Below are positions 45,901 to 55,600 of a stretch of DNA of 64,000 nt, piece by piece. Location of the stretch: NCBI GenBank assembly GCA_035048495.1, contig CM068553.1, positions 31,272,978 to 31,336,977 on the forward strand. Reading direction: 5' to 3'. Position numbers and translations under genes: made by a program. A model generated the notes under the pieces. It saw only the letters and a list, made by a program, of their open reading frames with translations. It searched no databases and was not told where the DNA came from. The stretch's first letter is position 1. Each line of letters opens with the position of its first letter. Origin of the DNA: Euptelea pleiosperma. Lineage: Eukaryota > Streptophyta > Magnoliopsida > Ranunculales > Eupteleaceae.

Positions 45901-48020
45901 TACACATACGACGTGACATAACGGTAAAGTTAAGTATCCGTTATAGCATTGCAACGGATCTTTTAAAACCTCGATAATAACCATTTTTTTTATAGGGAAA
46001 TTATTTTTTTAATCAAATTTTGTACTTTATTTATTTATGTCCACGTAGTACGTAATGTTGTCTTTGAATTTAAATTACCTGTGACGTCAAGCTTGATGCG
46101 GTTGCCGAACAGCACATAGTGGGTATCGGTGAAGGCCCAATCGTGGATCATCAAGTGGTCATTGATGTTGTACTCTTGCTTCTGTAATAACTTGAATTTC
46201 GAATCAAATTCTGCCAAAAAATCACACAAAAAAAAGTGAATGGACGTACCAGATCAACCGTATATCAAATAATGGAGTGTATTTATTTGATACACCATAT
46301 GATCATTCTTTTGTGTTTTATCGATCTAACATCGTCCATTCTTGAAAGGATCAGAAAAGCTAGTGAATGGACGGCGTAGGATCCATGAAATTATGAATTA
46401 TAGTAGTTAAATACCATAGAAGGTGAAAGTGCTTTGAGGAAGCAGCATGTCTTCTGCATAGCACGAGATCATTAGAAGTCTGTCACGGTGAGGATCGATC
46501 TTGTAGTGAGACAACAATCGCTTGGGAGGCATCTTAAACACCCCTGCTCAAATTAGCCAAACAACAAAGAATATGTGAGAGGTGCGCCGACAATCAACAT
46601 GGCTGATGAGCTTTTCGAGTAAGAGATCCCCATTGTGGGACCCCATCCATCACATGGTGGATCCCACATCCATGCACATCAGCACGTGAGGGAGACCTTT
46701 GATAGGCTTTTTGGAATTTCATGTTTTTTAGTGTTTAAATCCAGACCTTGAGTAAAACTTCCATGACAGTCAACGGTCAGCGAAACCACTGACCGCCCAC
46801 AATATGAGCCACGTGACACACTCTTAGAGGAGGATGACCGATGTTTGGCCAATCCCTAGATAGATCTAAAAATAAAAAATCAGCCTGATTAGTGATTTCA
46901 AAACTTTGGATCCTTGTACTCCAAATAATGCTCAAATTCCCAGGGCTGCCGCTGAAGGGATTGGACAAACATCCATACGGTCAGCATACCACGTGGCTCA
47001 TATTGTGGCTGGTCAGTGGCTTCGCAGACCATCACGGTCATCGAAGTTTTACTCTGTTTCGGACCTTCAGTTACCGACATTTTGGTCTGGATTTTGGACA
47101 TCCATAATAAGTGCCGGTATTCAGTAAGTGGGAATTTTTTACTTGACAATAATGCCCTTGCATATTTCTGAATCAAAGAAGATAGAAATATGGAAATAAA
47201 GGGCATTATTGTCAATAAAGAAATCGTGACCGTTGTTCTCGTGAAAGACATCATACTTACCATGAAGGATCGGCTTCAACAGCCTACCAGCGACATCCCA
47301 AACACCACTAGAGATCTGACCCACATCACCGTTAAAACTACTCTCCGGCAACAAATCACAACCGTTCATCACATCAAACCTCCCAATGGTATCCAACGTC
47401 TGAGATTCAATCTCGTATGGATCACCACCCTCCCATAGACAAAGCAATCGCTCACCCCACCTCACCACACTCGTATTCGCTACGTTCTTCATCACCTTAG
47501 TGTTCCCAATCTTCTTCCCTCCTCTCAACACCGAAAACGGTCCTCGGTGAGTAAACCGCCACCTGCCCGTCTCCCGGTCACGCTCCTCCATTTGAGCTTC
47601 TGTCTCAACGTACCTCGCCGAGAATCTGACTTCGCCGGAAGACCCATCAATAGTAAAGGCTCGAAGGTAGCCATGTCCATCGAGAGGGTGGACTGTTGAG
47701 CCATGGTCATCGGAGAAGATGCCAGGTCCGGCGAGATAGTAAGTTCCCGACGGGAAGTCCGAGGGGATCGCTCCTTCGACCGTACGGAGGACAACAGGTT
47801 CAACCGACTCGGACCGTTGAGAGACGAAGAGGAACTGGTAGTCCCAGAAAGCGGCGACTGAATCGTCTACGGCAGGGACTGATACGAGGGGTTCGGACGT
47901 GGTGATGGAAACTGCCCGGCGTATTATAGTTGGTGGTGGGAGTCTTTGCGCCGGGAATATTTTTGCTGGTGAAGCTAGTTTTGCCGGAAAGAAGTGGGGG
48001 GAAGGGGAAGTCGCTTGCAT
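36932..48020 (-). CDS. CCD7: Carotenoid cleavage dioxygenase 7 (strigolactone biosynthesis), complete seven-exon gene
   Basis: Exons in transcript order: 48020-47261, 46543-46415, 46210-46079, 41434-41162, 39774-39689, 38810-38496 and 37078-36932. All introns are GT..AG, all phases agree, and the total is 1842 nt (613 residues plus stop), close to known CCD7 (~610-620). CCD7 acts in plastids, cleaving 9-cis-beta-carotene to 9-cis-beta-apo-10'-carotenal, the second committed step toward carlactone. The N-terminus (about 1-50, Ser/Ala/Pro-rich, few acidic) fits a transit peptide. Family motifs: FWDYQFLFVSQRSE, DDHGSTVHPLDGHGYLRAF, THRGPFSVLRGGKK, LCLWEGGDPYEIE. Predicted iron-binding His: 266 (LLSHYKIDP), 319 (MIHDWAFTDTHY), 397 (WLLHVGNS) and 606 (GFHGFW). 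Introns total ~9.2 kb, mostly transposons; intron 3 alone is 4.6 kb. The coding frame is undamaged. Confidence 0.95.
37290..37617. mobile_element. MULE-MITE in CCD7 intron 6
   Basis: Left end GAGAAGGACTTTGATGAC, right end GTCATCAAAGTTTTACTC, with typical mirrored GGATGTTTGACCAATCCC arms. The flanks CATCCAGAG / CATCCTGTT agree only over the first five bases. Confidence 0.65.
37913..38480. mobile_element. AACGG-rich hAT-like copy interrupted near its left end (CCD7 intron 6)
   Basis: The outer copy starts CATGGTTTTAAC, is interrupted by 37925-38309, and resumes AAATGGCCACTATAACG to about 38480, where it is truncated 16-30 bases short of exon 6's donor. Its right terminus is missing. Confidence 0.65.
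37925..38309. mobile_element. AACGG-rich hAT-like element inserted in the terminal repeat of another copy (385 bp)
   Basis: CAAGGTTTAAAAAACGGCAG to CCCTTTAAGCCTTG with the perfect 8-bp duplication GTTTTAAC. The duplicated bases are the TIR of the older copy. Confidence 0.85.
38970..39470. mobile_element. MITE with GGCTGGCAATGG termini (CCD7 intron 5)
   Basis: GGCTGGCAATGGATCGG on the left mirrors GACCCATTGCTAGCC on the right. The interior is rich in GATCGGAT/GATCCGAT motifs and AT sequence. The target duplication is unclear. Probably hAT-type by its termini. Confidence 0.5.
39667..39685. repeat. (GA/CT)n microsatellite abutting a CCD7 splice donor
   Basis: On the gene strand intron 5 begins GTACTCTCTCTCTCTC, so the microsatellite starts four bases after the exon. 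Confidence 0.85.
40090..41155. repeat. ~500-bp tandem duplication in CCD7 intron 4
   Basis: Copies at about 40090-40600 and 40618-41110 share TGTGATCATATCACATATGA-like, TCCTAAGAGCTTTCTTAT and AGAAAGAGTGATTTTAAGTG blocks. Copy 2 carries about 65 bp (near 40864-40930) that copy 1 lacks. Both end in C-rich plus A-rich tracts; the second lies directly beside exon 4's donor. Confidence 0.8.
41774..41968. mobile_element. 195-bp MITE with TAGTATGCAACCATTTGCAT termini (CCD7 intron 3)
   Basis: Each arm is ~45 bp: the left contains GCATACTTTTAAGTATGCAG and AACATTGT, the right the mirror image (ACAATGTTTGCATAC...GGTTGCATACTA). A central AT-rich loop. If TA is the target duplication it would be Tc1/mariner-like; this is uncertain. 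Confidence 0.65.
41979..42193 (-). mobile_element. tRNA-derived SINE (CCD7 intron 3)
   Basis: On the minus strand the head reads GGTCTAGCTAAGATGGTTAG (A-box-like), then 30 bases later GTGGGTTCAATCCC (B-box-like), followed by ~130 bp of unrelated body and an A-rich end. The body and tail exclude a true tRNA. Confidence 0.6.
42625..42935. mobile_element. Diverged MULE-MITE (CCD7 intron 3)
   Basis: Arms with GTAAGCTACATGGCA, TAGATGTCTAACACATCCC and their inverse GATGGGAAAACATCTACAC, AATGTGCTACGTGGCTC. An old, degraded copy; ends approximate. Confidence 0.5.
43270..43451. mobile_element. 182-bp foldback MULE-MITE (CCD7 intron 3)
   Basis: GACTAAAACTTATATCACAA to TTGTGACAGAAGTTTTACTC style ends, arms containing ACAAGCCAATGAGTTC and its inverse. 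Flanks CCACCGGCC / CCACCTGCC (8 of 9). Confidence 0.75.
43464..43518. mobile_element. 55-bp minimal AACGG hAT-like element
   Basis: CAAGGTTTAAAAAAATTGCC through TAATGAAAATAACGG to CCCCTTTAAACCTCG, flanked by the perfect 8-bp duplication CTGCCAAC (43456-43463, 43519-43526). It is essentially the two termini joined. Confidence 0.85.
43574..43979. mobile_element. MULE-MITE, type copy (406 bp)
   Basis: GAGTAAAACTTGTGTCACAA to its near-perfect inverse GACACAAGTTTTACTC, with the perfect 9-bp duplication GTGACAAAG (43565-43573, 43980-43988). The arms are >150 bp, and contain GGATGTTTGGCCAGTCCC and its inverse. Non-coding. Confidence 0.9.
44001..44322. mobile_element. MULE-MITE (322 bp)
   Basis: GAGTAAAACTTCTGTCGCAA to TAACAGAAGTTTGACTC, with flanks CATCTTACC / CATCTTTCC (8 of 9). 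Left arm shortened relative to the 406-bp copy. Confidence 0.8.
44402..44975. mobile_element. MULE-MITE split by a hAT-like element
   Basis: GAGTAAAACTTTGATGACAG at the left, interrupted by 44455-44829 inside CCCTAGGTAGACC, resuming CTACAAATTAAAAATCAG. The right arm is cut by the next element near 44980. Confidence 0.6.
44455..44829. mobile_element. AACGG-rich hAT-like element (375 bp)
   Basis: CAAGGTTTAAAAAACGGCCG to TTTAAACCTTG with the perfect duplication GGTAGACC. Full set of CCGTTAT/ATAACGG repeats. Confidence 0.88.
44980..45284. mobile_element. AACGG-rich hAT-like element, older copy
   Basis: CATAGTTTAAAATAACCG to CTTTTATACCTTTG, with imperfect flanks GGATATAT / GGATATAC. Termini and interior are more diverged (CGTTTTAACGG instead of CGTTATAACGG). 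Confidence 0.6.
45543..45783. mobile_element. AACGG-rich hAT-like element (241 bp)
   Basis: CAAGGTTTAAAAGGGACCG to TTTTTTAAACCTTG with the perfect duplication GTCATAAC. An internal-deletion size class. Confidence 0.85.
46750..47054. mobile_element. MULE-MITE in CCD7 intron 1
   Basis: GAGTAAAACTTCCATGACAG to CATCGAAGTTTTACTC with mirrored arms around ATGTTTGGCCAATCCC. I could not find a 9-bp duplication (CCAGACCTT / TGTTTCGGA), so the flank may have changed. Confidence 0.65.
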
Positions 48021-48249
48021 TTTCCGGCAACTTTATTTAAAAATAAAATAAATAAATAATGAGCTTTGGAGTTTGCAGAGGCTCTGAGTAGGAGGGTGGC
48101 ACACTGGGTGGCACTTCGGCGAAGCACTACGTAATATAGGAAGTTAATAATAAATTGCCTTGAACGGTTACTGAATTTACGATAATGCCATGAATAAAGA
48201 GCTCCTTAGATTGTGTGAGTGCCTCACAGTGCATCTCCTCTCATGTACC
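48021..48249 (-). promoter_or_regulatory. CCD7 5' region
   Basis: Reading toward CCD7: GC-moderate DNA, then a run of ATTTATTTATTTTATTTTTAAA ending about 20 bases before the start codon, likely 5' UTR. No motif was strong enough to call a core promoter. Confidence 0.3.
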
Positions 48250-49205
48250 TTCTCAAAGGGCTGGGCCGGGCCAGGGTAGGGCCTAGCCCGACCTGTATTT
48301 TTAAGGGTGAGGCCCAGGCCCGCCCTAGCCCTTAGAGGGTCTGAACCGGCTAGGCCCTAGCCCTACCTTCATGGGCTAAGGCCGAGTCAGGGTGGGGCCG
48401 GAGCCTAGAAGAAGAGTATTAAAAATTTTAAATTTTTAAGTAAAAAAAATGGATGCTAGAATAATGCACTTGGTTTGGTAACGTGTTTCCTCGGTTTAAT
48501 CTATGTAGATTTTTCTATGAATGCTCATAATTTTTTCGTTATAGGGGTGAACTGTTAAGATTTGAAAATGAAACCGGTTAGTCTTTTTAAAAACCTCGAT
48601 AAATGAATGAAATATTTTAAATTTATACTAGAAAAAAGTTATTTTACAACGATTTTGAACCATTGTTAAAATTTTCAAAATATGAACGATTTTGGGCCGC
48701 TCATATATAACTTTGGAATAACTCAATCGTTTGGAAATTATCCACAATATATTGTATCTTTTTAGGATAATTGTATTGTCCAATACCAATAACATCGTGA
48801 CACATGTACTTAAGGGAACTAGGAGACCATGCCAACTGGTTTTCCTCTTTTTTTGTTTGTTTTATTTTTCAAAAAAGGATCAGATTCCCTAGGTAGCCTG
48901 AAACTCTCATTAACAGGTGCCCTTGGAACAATCAAATTTTTATTAAAAAAAAATAGTTTAATTAGTTTTGAACATACCACGCACCTGGTGTGTTTCCGAA
49001 AAAAAGAAGAAGACACGTAGTTGAATATAAATTAAAAAATAAATAAATTAGAGATGATTTGCTATGGCTGAGTAGGGCCACCCCCTTGAGTGTGACCCTG
49101 GCCCGACCTGACCCTAAGGGCTTGAAATTTATAGAAAAGCCCTATTTTAGGGCTTTCAAAGGGCTGGGCCGGGTCCCCTTATAATAGGGCCGGATTGACA
49201 CCCCT
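48250..49205. mobile_element. Possible hAT MITE or composite with GGGCTGGGCCGG arms
   Basis: AAAGGGCTGGGCCGGGCC at about 48256 and again at 49158; the right edge reads GGCCGGATTGACACCCCT, a common hAT terminal form. Between are AT-rich unclassified bases. The left terminus is unclear. Confidence 0.4.
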
Positions 49206-49389
49206 ATTTGCATGATTTTTTGATAAGTCCAAAGTATATATATTAGAAAGTGAGATAGTGGAGATCTCCAAAGTACAAAATAGAAAGAAGGCAAACAGAA
49301 AAAAAGGAAAAAAGACAATTACATCAAAACTTCATCGAACCTAAACACCAATTCACTGGAAAAAAAATACCTCTTATCTCTGAGGATAT

Positions 49390-52255
49390 ACTTCCACAAT
49401 TAAAGAGAAGAGTCTTGATATTCAAAATAATAGGGAAGTCTCCTTATCCTCAAAAGCTCTCATGTTCCTTTCTACCAATAAACCCCATATGATCGTGAAC
49501 GACACCATCTTCCATAACAATTTTCCCTTTGAAGACAAGTGGAGTTGAGGCCAACCACCTACACGGCTTAAATGGTCTCCGGAAAGACCCAACCTAGCTA
49601 GTCCCACATGTGCAAGAAAATATGACCAAATTTGTCGGGCTAACTCACAATGAACAAAGTGATTTGTATTTGCTTGGGAGGTCGCGGGTTCAAGTCTCTA
49701 GTGGAGTGTATTCCGACTGAGGGGGGAATGTTAGTGGATGGTGTGTTCCCCCACACATGTTGTGTTGGCCCGTCGATCCATTTGTATACATAGTTGTTTT
49801 TGTATTCTCAATAGTAAGGATCTTATTCAAAGTAGCAACCCAAGCAAAAAAAAATAAAAATTCAGGGGTACTTTAGATTTCCAAATGCTAGGGCAAAAGA
49901 AAGGAAAAGTAGAAGATAAAGATGAGATGGCTAAATTAAGATTTATAAAAAGAACGAACCAAGAAACACCCTACTGATTTGGAATGTATCCAAGATAGGT
50001 TATCCTCCTTAGAGTTTGTGACTGGCCAGGTAAAGTTTCAAACATTTGATCAATATCTCGATTTGTTCATGTTCCTACTCAAAAGGGTGTCGCCTGAGAA
50101 CTGAATCCCACTGCTCATCTGTAGAAGAATCGTTCCAAAAGCGATAGTTTGACCTTTGCGCTGTGAAAGAGAGAACACATGAGGGAAAGCCTTCTTTAAA
50201 TAAATATCCCCAATCCAAGTTTCCCAGAAATGAATCCTAGGCCCATAACCTAAAATCATTATAAAACCCGTCAACACTCGCTCTTTGACTTTGAGGATAC
50301 CTTTCAACACTCCACATCGGAACAACGACCTAAAAGTCTTATTTTCATCCCCCAACTCCTCCCTGAATCTGCAAGCAATCACTCTACGCCATAAGATTTT
50401 TCTCTCCTTCCCAAATCTCCAAATCCATTTTCCTAGAAGTGCCACATTCATAAGGCCTAACTTTCTAAACCCTAAACCTCACTTCTTCTTGGCAAACAAG
50501 CTTGTGCCCATTTCACCAAATGAATTCAGGTTGAGTCTACAAAGTCATGCCATAGAAAATTCCTCATGAATCTTTCCAACCTTCTCTTTACACTAACTGG
50601 AAGAGAGAAAGAGAGAGAAAATAGATTGGAAGACTGGAAATAGTGCTTTTGACAAGGACAATCTTTCCCCCTTTGGAGAGATACCTCCCCTTCCGACTAG
50701 CAAGTTTTCTTCGAACCCTCTCAACTACTGGTCCCAGATCGACTTTGCCCTATACGGAGCACCCAGAGGAAGACCAATATAAGATGATGGAAGGACTCCT
50801 ATGGAGCAACCTAGAATCCCTGATAAAACTGCTATATTCTCTAACTCCCCAACACTCATCATTTTGTTCTTTTTGAAATTAATCTTAAAACCTGGGCATA
50901 CTTCAAACTGAGTAAGTATTTAAAAATACAACTTGATCTCTGGACCCTGAGATGAATATCAAAGTGTCATCAGCAAACTGAAGACGAGAGATCTCCAATC
51001 CTCTAGGTTTCGCTCTGAATCCCATCAATTCTCTTATCAAGGCTCCTCTTGAAATCATTATTCCCAATGCTTCGACCACCATAATAAACAAGAAGGGGGA
51101 TAGGAGATGTCCTTGTCTCAGACCCCTTGTTCCTTTGAAGAAACCAGTGGGAGACCCATTGATTAACACTGAAAAGAACGGAAACTTGACGCATTTCCTC
51201 ATCCATTCCCTTCACTTAGTCCCAAAGCCCATTCTGCCCAACATGTAATTCAAAAACTCCTAGCTCGTTTGATGTAGGCCTTTTCCATATCGATCTTGCA
51301 TACCACGCCTAGTAATCCCAGTCTTCATCTTGATTCGATGTACTCATTTGTAATCAACACCCCATCGAGAATTTGTTTGTCTCGTACAAATGCCCATTGT
51401 TCTCCCGATATAACCTCATTCATCACCTTCTTCAATCTGAATGCCAAAACTTAGGCAACAATCTTGTAGACATTTTCGATAAGGTTGATTGGTCTGAAAT
51501 CAGTAATTTCCTATGCTCCTTAGATTTTAGGAATCAGAACAATAAATGTTTGATTGCATCGAAAATCCAAAAATTTTCTCGAATGGAGGTCCTCAAAAAC
51601 CTTCATCAAATCGGATTTAATGATATCCCAACAAGCCTGAAAAAAAAAAAGCCAAAGTGAACCCATCAGGCCCGATAGCTTTATTCCCTAATAACTCAAA
51701 AATGGCTGCCCACACCTCTTCCTCACTAAAAGTTTGCTCAAGCCCCTCTCTCGACTCCTCACTAATGCTATCCAAGTAAGACGACCATCGAGCATTGGTC
51801 TAATAAAAGAAGTTTTTGTATACAACCTCGATCGAATAATAGGACTTGATCTGTGTCTTAACATCTTCATCATCCACAAACAACTCATCATTGATTTTTA
51901 TGAATGAAATGAAGTTATTCATTCTCTTAAAGTTTGCCGTCTAGTGAAAGAATTTTGTGTTGTTATCCCCTTTCTTCAACTATTTCACTCTAGATTTTTG
52001 TCTCCAGATGATTTCATCACGAGAGACCCACTTTTGAAATTTCTTCTTCAAGCCTTCCCTAGACCCGATCTCTCCCAGACTAGATCTCTTTGTTCCTCCT
52101 CTGTATCTATACATCTGATTTGTTCCAGAATTTTTCTCATTTTCTCCTCCATCCTCCCAAACTCTTCCTTATTCTACTTTTTCAAAATCAACTTCAAAGC
52201 CTTCAGTTTATTCCTCAACACAAATCCCGCATGGCCTCTAACTTGCATGATTTCA
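49390..52255 (-). pseudogene. L1-like LINE, 5'-truncated, interrupted by a TRIM fragment
   Basis: Minus-strand pieces in order from 52255: EEFGRMEEKM and QKWVSRDEII (linker), SYLDSISEESREGLEQTFSE, GNKAIGPDGF (RT start), then GLRQGHLLSPFLFIMV and SRLQFADDTLIFI (RT, FADD near 50960-50985), MNVALLGKWIWRFGKERK, AWVATLNKILTI, and after the TRIM insertion NHFVHCELARQIW and LSRVGGWPQLHLS (zf-RVT). Frameshifts and stops make it inactive. It is the best-preserved LINE in the window. Confidence 0.8.
49676..49815 (+). mobile_element. TRIM fragment inside the LINE
   Basis: GCGGGTTCAAGTCTCTAGTG, purine tract GAGGGGGGAA, then an LTR start TGTTAGTGGATGGTG at 49729. Same family as the 14210 array, truncated on both sides, and it divides the LINE's zf-RVT segment. 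Confidence 0.75.
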
Positions 52256-52258
52256 TGC

Positions 52259-52624
52259 GAGCGTAGAATCGGCAAAGTTATTTACTGCCCATAATATTAG
52301 CCACATGGCATGTTAATATTATAGATTTTTGACCTTATGGATGTTTGTCCGAACTCTAGATGGACATACAGAGAGACCAAAATTAGCCTGATTAATGATT
52401 TTTAAGAGTTGGATTGGAGCCATTTTCATGTCTTGATTTTTAACCGTGGAATTTGAGCATTATTTGGGGTACAAAGATCCAAAGGTTTGCAATCACTAAT
52501 CAGGCTTATTTTTTATCCGTAGGACCACTTAGGGATTGGCCAAACATCAATACGGTCAGATTCCTCTAAGAGTATGCCATGTGGTTCATATTGCTGACTG
52601 GTAGTAGTCAGCAAAGTTCTACTC
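52259..52624. mobile_element. MULE-MITE (366 bp)
   Basis: GAGCGTAGAATCGGCAAAG to GTCAGCAAAGTTCTACTC, with flanks ATTTCATGC / ATTCCATGC (8 of 9). It belongs to the GCAAAG subfamily also seen near 36266. Confidence 0.75.
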
Positions 52625-52745
52625 ATTCCATGCTTACCACTTTTACACGTTTTTCCTTGAGGGGAAAATATCGCCTCAAGCAATGATTGACGCAAAGAGT
52701 ATCTAACAAAATCAAGGTCCGTCCATAAGGGGGTAGGCCCAAAAG

Positions 52746-53144
52746 GAGTAGACTTTGATGACGGCCCTGTCCTTGAGGCCGATGACAGCACACAATATCA
52801 GCCACGTGGCACACTCTTAGAGGACTCTGACCGTATGGATGTTTGGCCAATCTCTAGGTGGACATACAAACCAAAAATTAGACTGATTAGTGACTTCTAA
52901 GTGTTTGATTGTAATTATTTTCATGGGTTGATTTTAACCGTGGGAATTTGAGCATTATTGACTATTATTTGAGGTGCAAGGACCCAAAGGTTTGAAATCA
53001 TTAATCAAGCTTATTTTTGGATTATAAGTCCACCTAGGGATTGGAAAAACATCCATTTGGTCAGTGTCCTCTAAGAGTGTTCCACGTGGCTCATATTGCG
53101 TGCTTCGGCCTAGATGACAGGGCATTGTCATCAAAGTTTTACTA
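52746..53144. mobile_element. MULE-MITE (399 bp)
   Basis: GAGTAGACTTTGATGACGG to GTCATCAAAGTTTTACTA, with flanks GCCCAAAAG / GGCCAAAAG (8 of 9). Confidence 0.8.
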
Positions 53145-53596
53145 GGCCAAAAGGACTCCCCTCCCCAAGAAGTGGTCCAAACATCCATAAGGTCAGTAGG
53201 CCCTAAAATAAGGTCCAAATGGGTATTTATGGGAGGTGGGGCCAGCAAATATTTTCTCAACAAGGGGAGGGAAATCCATATGAGTGTTTTGGTGATTTAT
53301 GGGTAATACAAGGGCGTATGGATAAAGAAAGGGCATATTCGGGAGGAGAATAAAAATATGAAAATGAGCACTAGAAGACAATGATTAGGGTCTTTGATAC
53401 CAACAGGGTTGTTGGTGGCGATACTGCCGGGGATATGACAAATGTGGGCCCACTCTCTCAACTTTGGCCGTCTATTGTGGAATCTTCTGACGTCATCTTC
53501 AACTCAACTAAGACCCATGGTTCAAAATTACCAAAACGTCCTTCCACTCCTGGTTGACCTAAATACATTGGTCAAAACCCCAAATCCATCATCTAA
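53145..53596. other. Intergenic DNA between MULE-MITEs
   Basis: No gene or terminal repeat recognised. Confidence 0.4.
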
Positions 53597-54006
53597 GAGT
53601 AAAGCTCGTGTCACAAGATGTTGTGACGGGAGCCGGTCACAGCATTCAATACGAGCCACCTGGCATACTATTAGAGGACGATAACCGTATGGATGTTTGG
53701 CCAGTCCGCCCCTCGGTGGACCGGTACACAAAAAATCCGCTTGATTAGTGATTTCTAACCGATTCGGTTGAAGTTATTTGCATGGGTTGATTTTAACGGT
53801 AGGAATCTGAGCATTATTGAGCGTTATTTGGGTGCAAAAATCCAAAGGTTGTAAATCACTAATCAGGCTGATTTTTGGTTTGTTGGTCCACTGAGGGACT
53901 GGCCAAACATCCATACGGTCAGCGCCCTCTGATCGTGTGCCACGTGGCTCTTTTTGAGTGATGTGACCGGCTTCCATCACAACATCTTGTGACACAAGTT
54001 TTACTC
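53597..54006. mobile_element. MULE-MITE (410 bp)
   Basis: GAGTAAAGCTCGTGTCACAA to GACACAAGTTTTACTC, with the perfect 9-bp duplication ATCATCTAA (53588-53596, 54007-54015). Close relative of the 43574 copy. Confidence 0.9.
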
Positions 54007-54118
54007 ATCATCTAATGGTGTTCAAATCATGTTGTCACTTTGATGGTGACTTCATTGTAATAGACTTGTGGGTCGCACTTTTCAAATCAAATTCAAATAT
54101 TAAAATTTGGGTTGTTAG

Positions 54119-54346
54119 CATGGTTCGAAGTCTCAGGATCGGAGGCTGGATCGGTGGGCTCTGATCCCGATCCAAATCAGAGGCTGGATCGGTCGGATCA
54201 GCCAACTCGCCTCGAGACGGTGTGAAAATCTTTCAGAAAACAGAGAACTCGGGCGAGATAGACATGGTTTGGATCGGATTGGTGGGCTCCGATCCCGATC
54301 CAGATCGCCCGATCTAGACCGGGATCGGCCGAGACTTTGAACTATG
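54119..54346. mobile_element. Second hAT MITE family (228 bp)
   Basis: CATGGTTCGAAGTCTC and GAGACTTTGAACTATG are inverse repeats (14 of 16), with flanks GTTGTTAG / GTTGTTAA (7 of 8). The interior is made of GATCGG/CCGATC repeats instead of AACGG. Confidence 0.75.
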
Positions 54347-55600
54347 GTTGTTAAGGATGCATGTCCTTGGAGAGCCACTTGATTTAAGGCTTGAAGCCAA
54401 GCGTTTGGCAGCAAAAATGGGCTCAAGTTAATTAGACAACACATACATATTATACATTTATTTATAGTAGTGGAGGGGCACATGAGATCATGCATGGACT
54501 TTTAGGGCCTGTTTGGAAAGCCAAAACAAAACATGGGTAGCTGAGGTTATCCCAGGTCTGGTCATTGTTTTAGGTGTTTTATCTATGTGGGGCTATTTTT
54601 GGGATTTCACTTTTGTCAATTCTCGTCCAAAAATTAGACCGACCTTATAATTTTCAAACGTTGTAACATCGAACTAAGCCAAAAAAGTTGGGAGGCTTCT
54701 AATCCATGGAACCTACCCCACCATCCATTTTCTTCTCTTCCTCATAGTCATTCTTATTTCTCAAGCTTGAACCCCCATATCTGTCGTCATTGTCGTTGAT
54801 CTTGGAGCTTCATCATCGTCCGTCGATAAGTTCTCTTCTATCAACCAAACTCTTAAGCTCAAATGTCACGCCCCGAATTTTGACTACACAAATTCCAAGG
54901 TGTGCGCCGCGTGTCATAAATCCAACGCTTGAACCCAAGACACGCAAGCCATCACACGCTCATCTAATCAGAGTTATGAAAATCAGAGTAAATTTTTTAT
55001 TTTAAAACGTGAAAGTGCCATCCTACTAGATATAAGGCTATATCCGAACTATTCTATTATATAACAAGATACAAACTAAAATTATCCTAGGTATTATCAT
55101 GATATAATACAATAGAGAGTTATATAAGATCCAATGATAATACATATACATAAGAATTTGAACATTCTAAAGATAACAACTAGAAAATCTGAATACCGCT
55201 GATGAAACACACTCCATAACTATTGGATCTCGTTCCAAAAGTAATCTGAATGTCTTTCGATTATTCTCTGCAAAAAGACTGTAAGTGGGTGGGCTTTTGG
55301 AAAAAATCCCAGTAAGTAAACCTAGCTTCTAACATGTCAGGGGGATAAATCAAATCCACATATGAATGAGGTAAATCCACGATTGAAAGAGGTATATGCA
55401 ATGATAAGATCAGATCCACAAATATGAGTTCAAAAGCGTTTACGATATCAAATAAATAATCTCATAAAGCTGATAAATCATATAGTCAAATAATACAGAA
55501 ATGATCATGAGATGCATGTGCGAGATGTAAAATTTTCAAACATAATAATAATAGGCTCAAGTTGTAACCTCTCGTCCTATACCAAGTGTTATTCATAAGT
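54347..55600 (+). other. Unclassified DNA with a possible LTR start
   Basis: From 54863 the phrase TGTCACGCCCCGAATTTTG resembles the beginning of LTRs in several plant retrotransposons, followed by AT-rich sequence. No LTR end, primer site or coding sequence was found. A GGGCCTGTTTGG near 54506 could be an orphan PIF terminus. Confidence 0.3.

Noticed and set aside
25200..48020. Biosynthetic gene cluster linking the PKS and CCD7
   Set aside because: Unrelated pathways (pollen wall versus strigolactone), opposite strands, 10 kb of transposons between, and no third enzyme.
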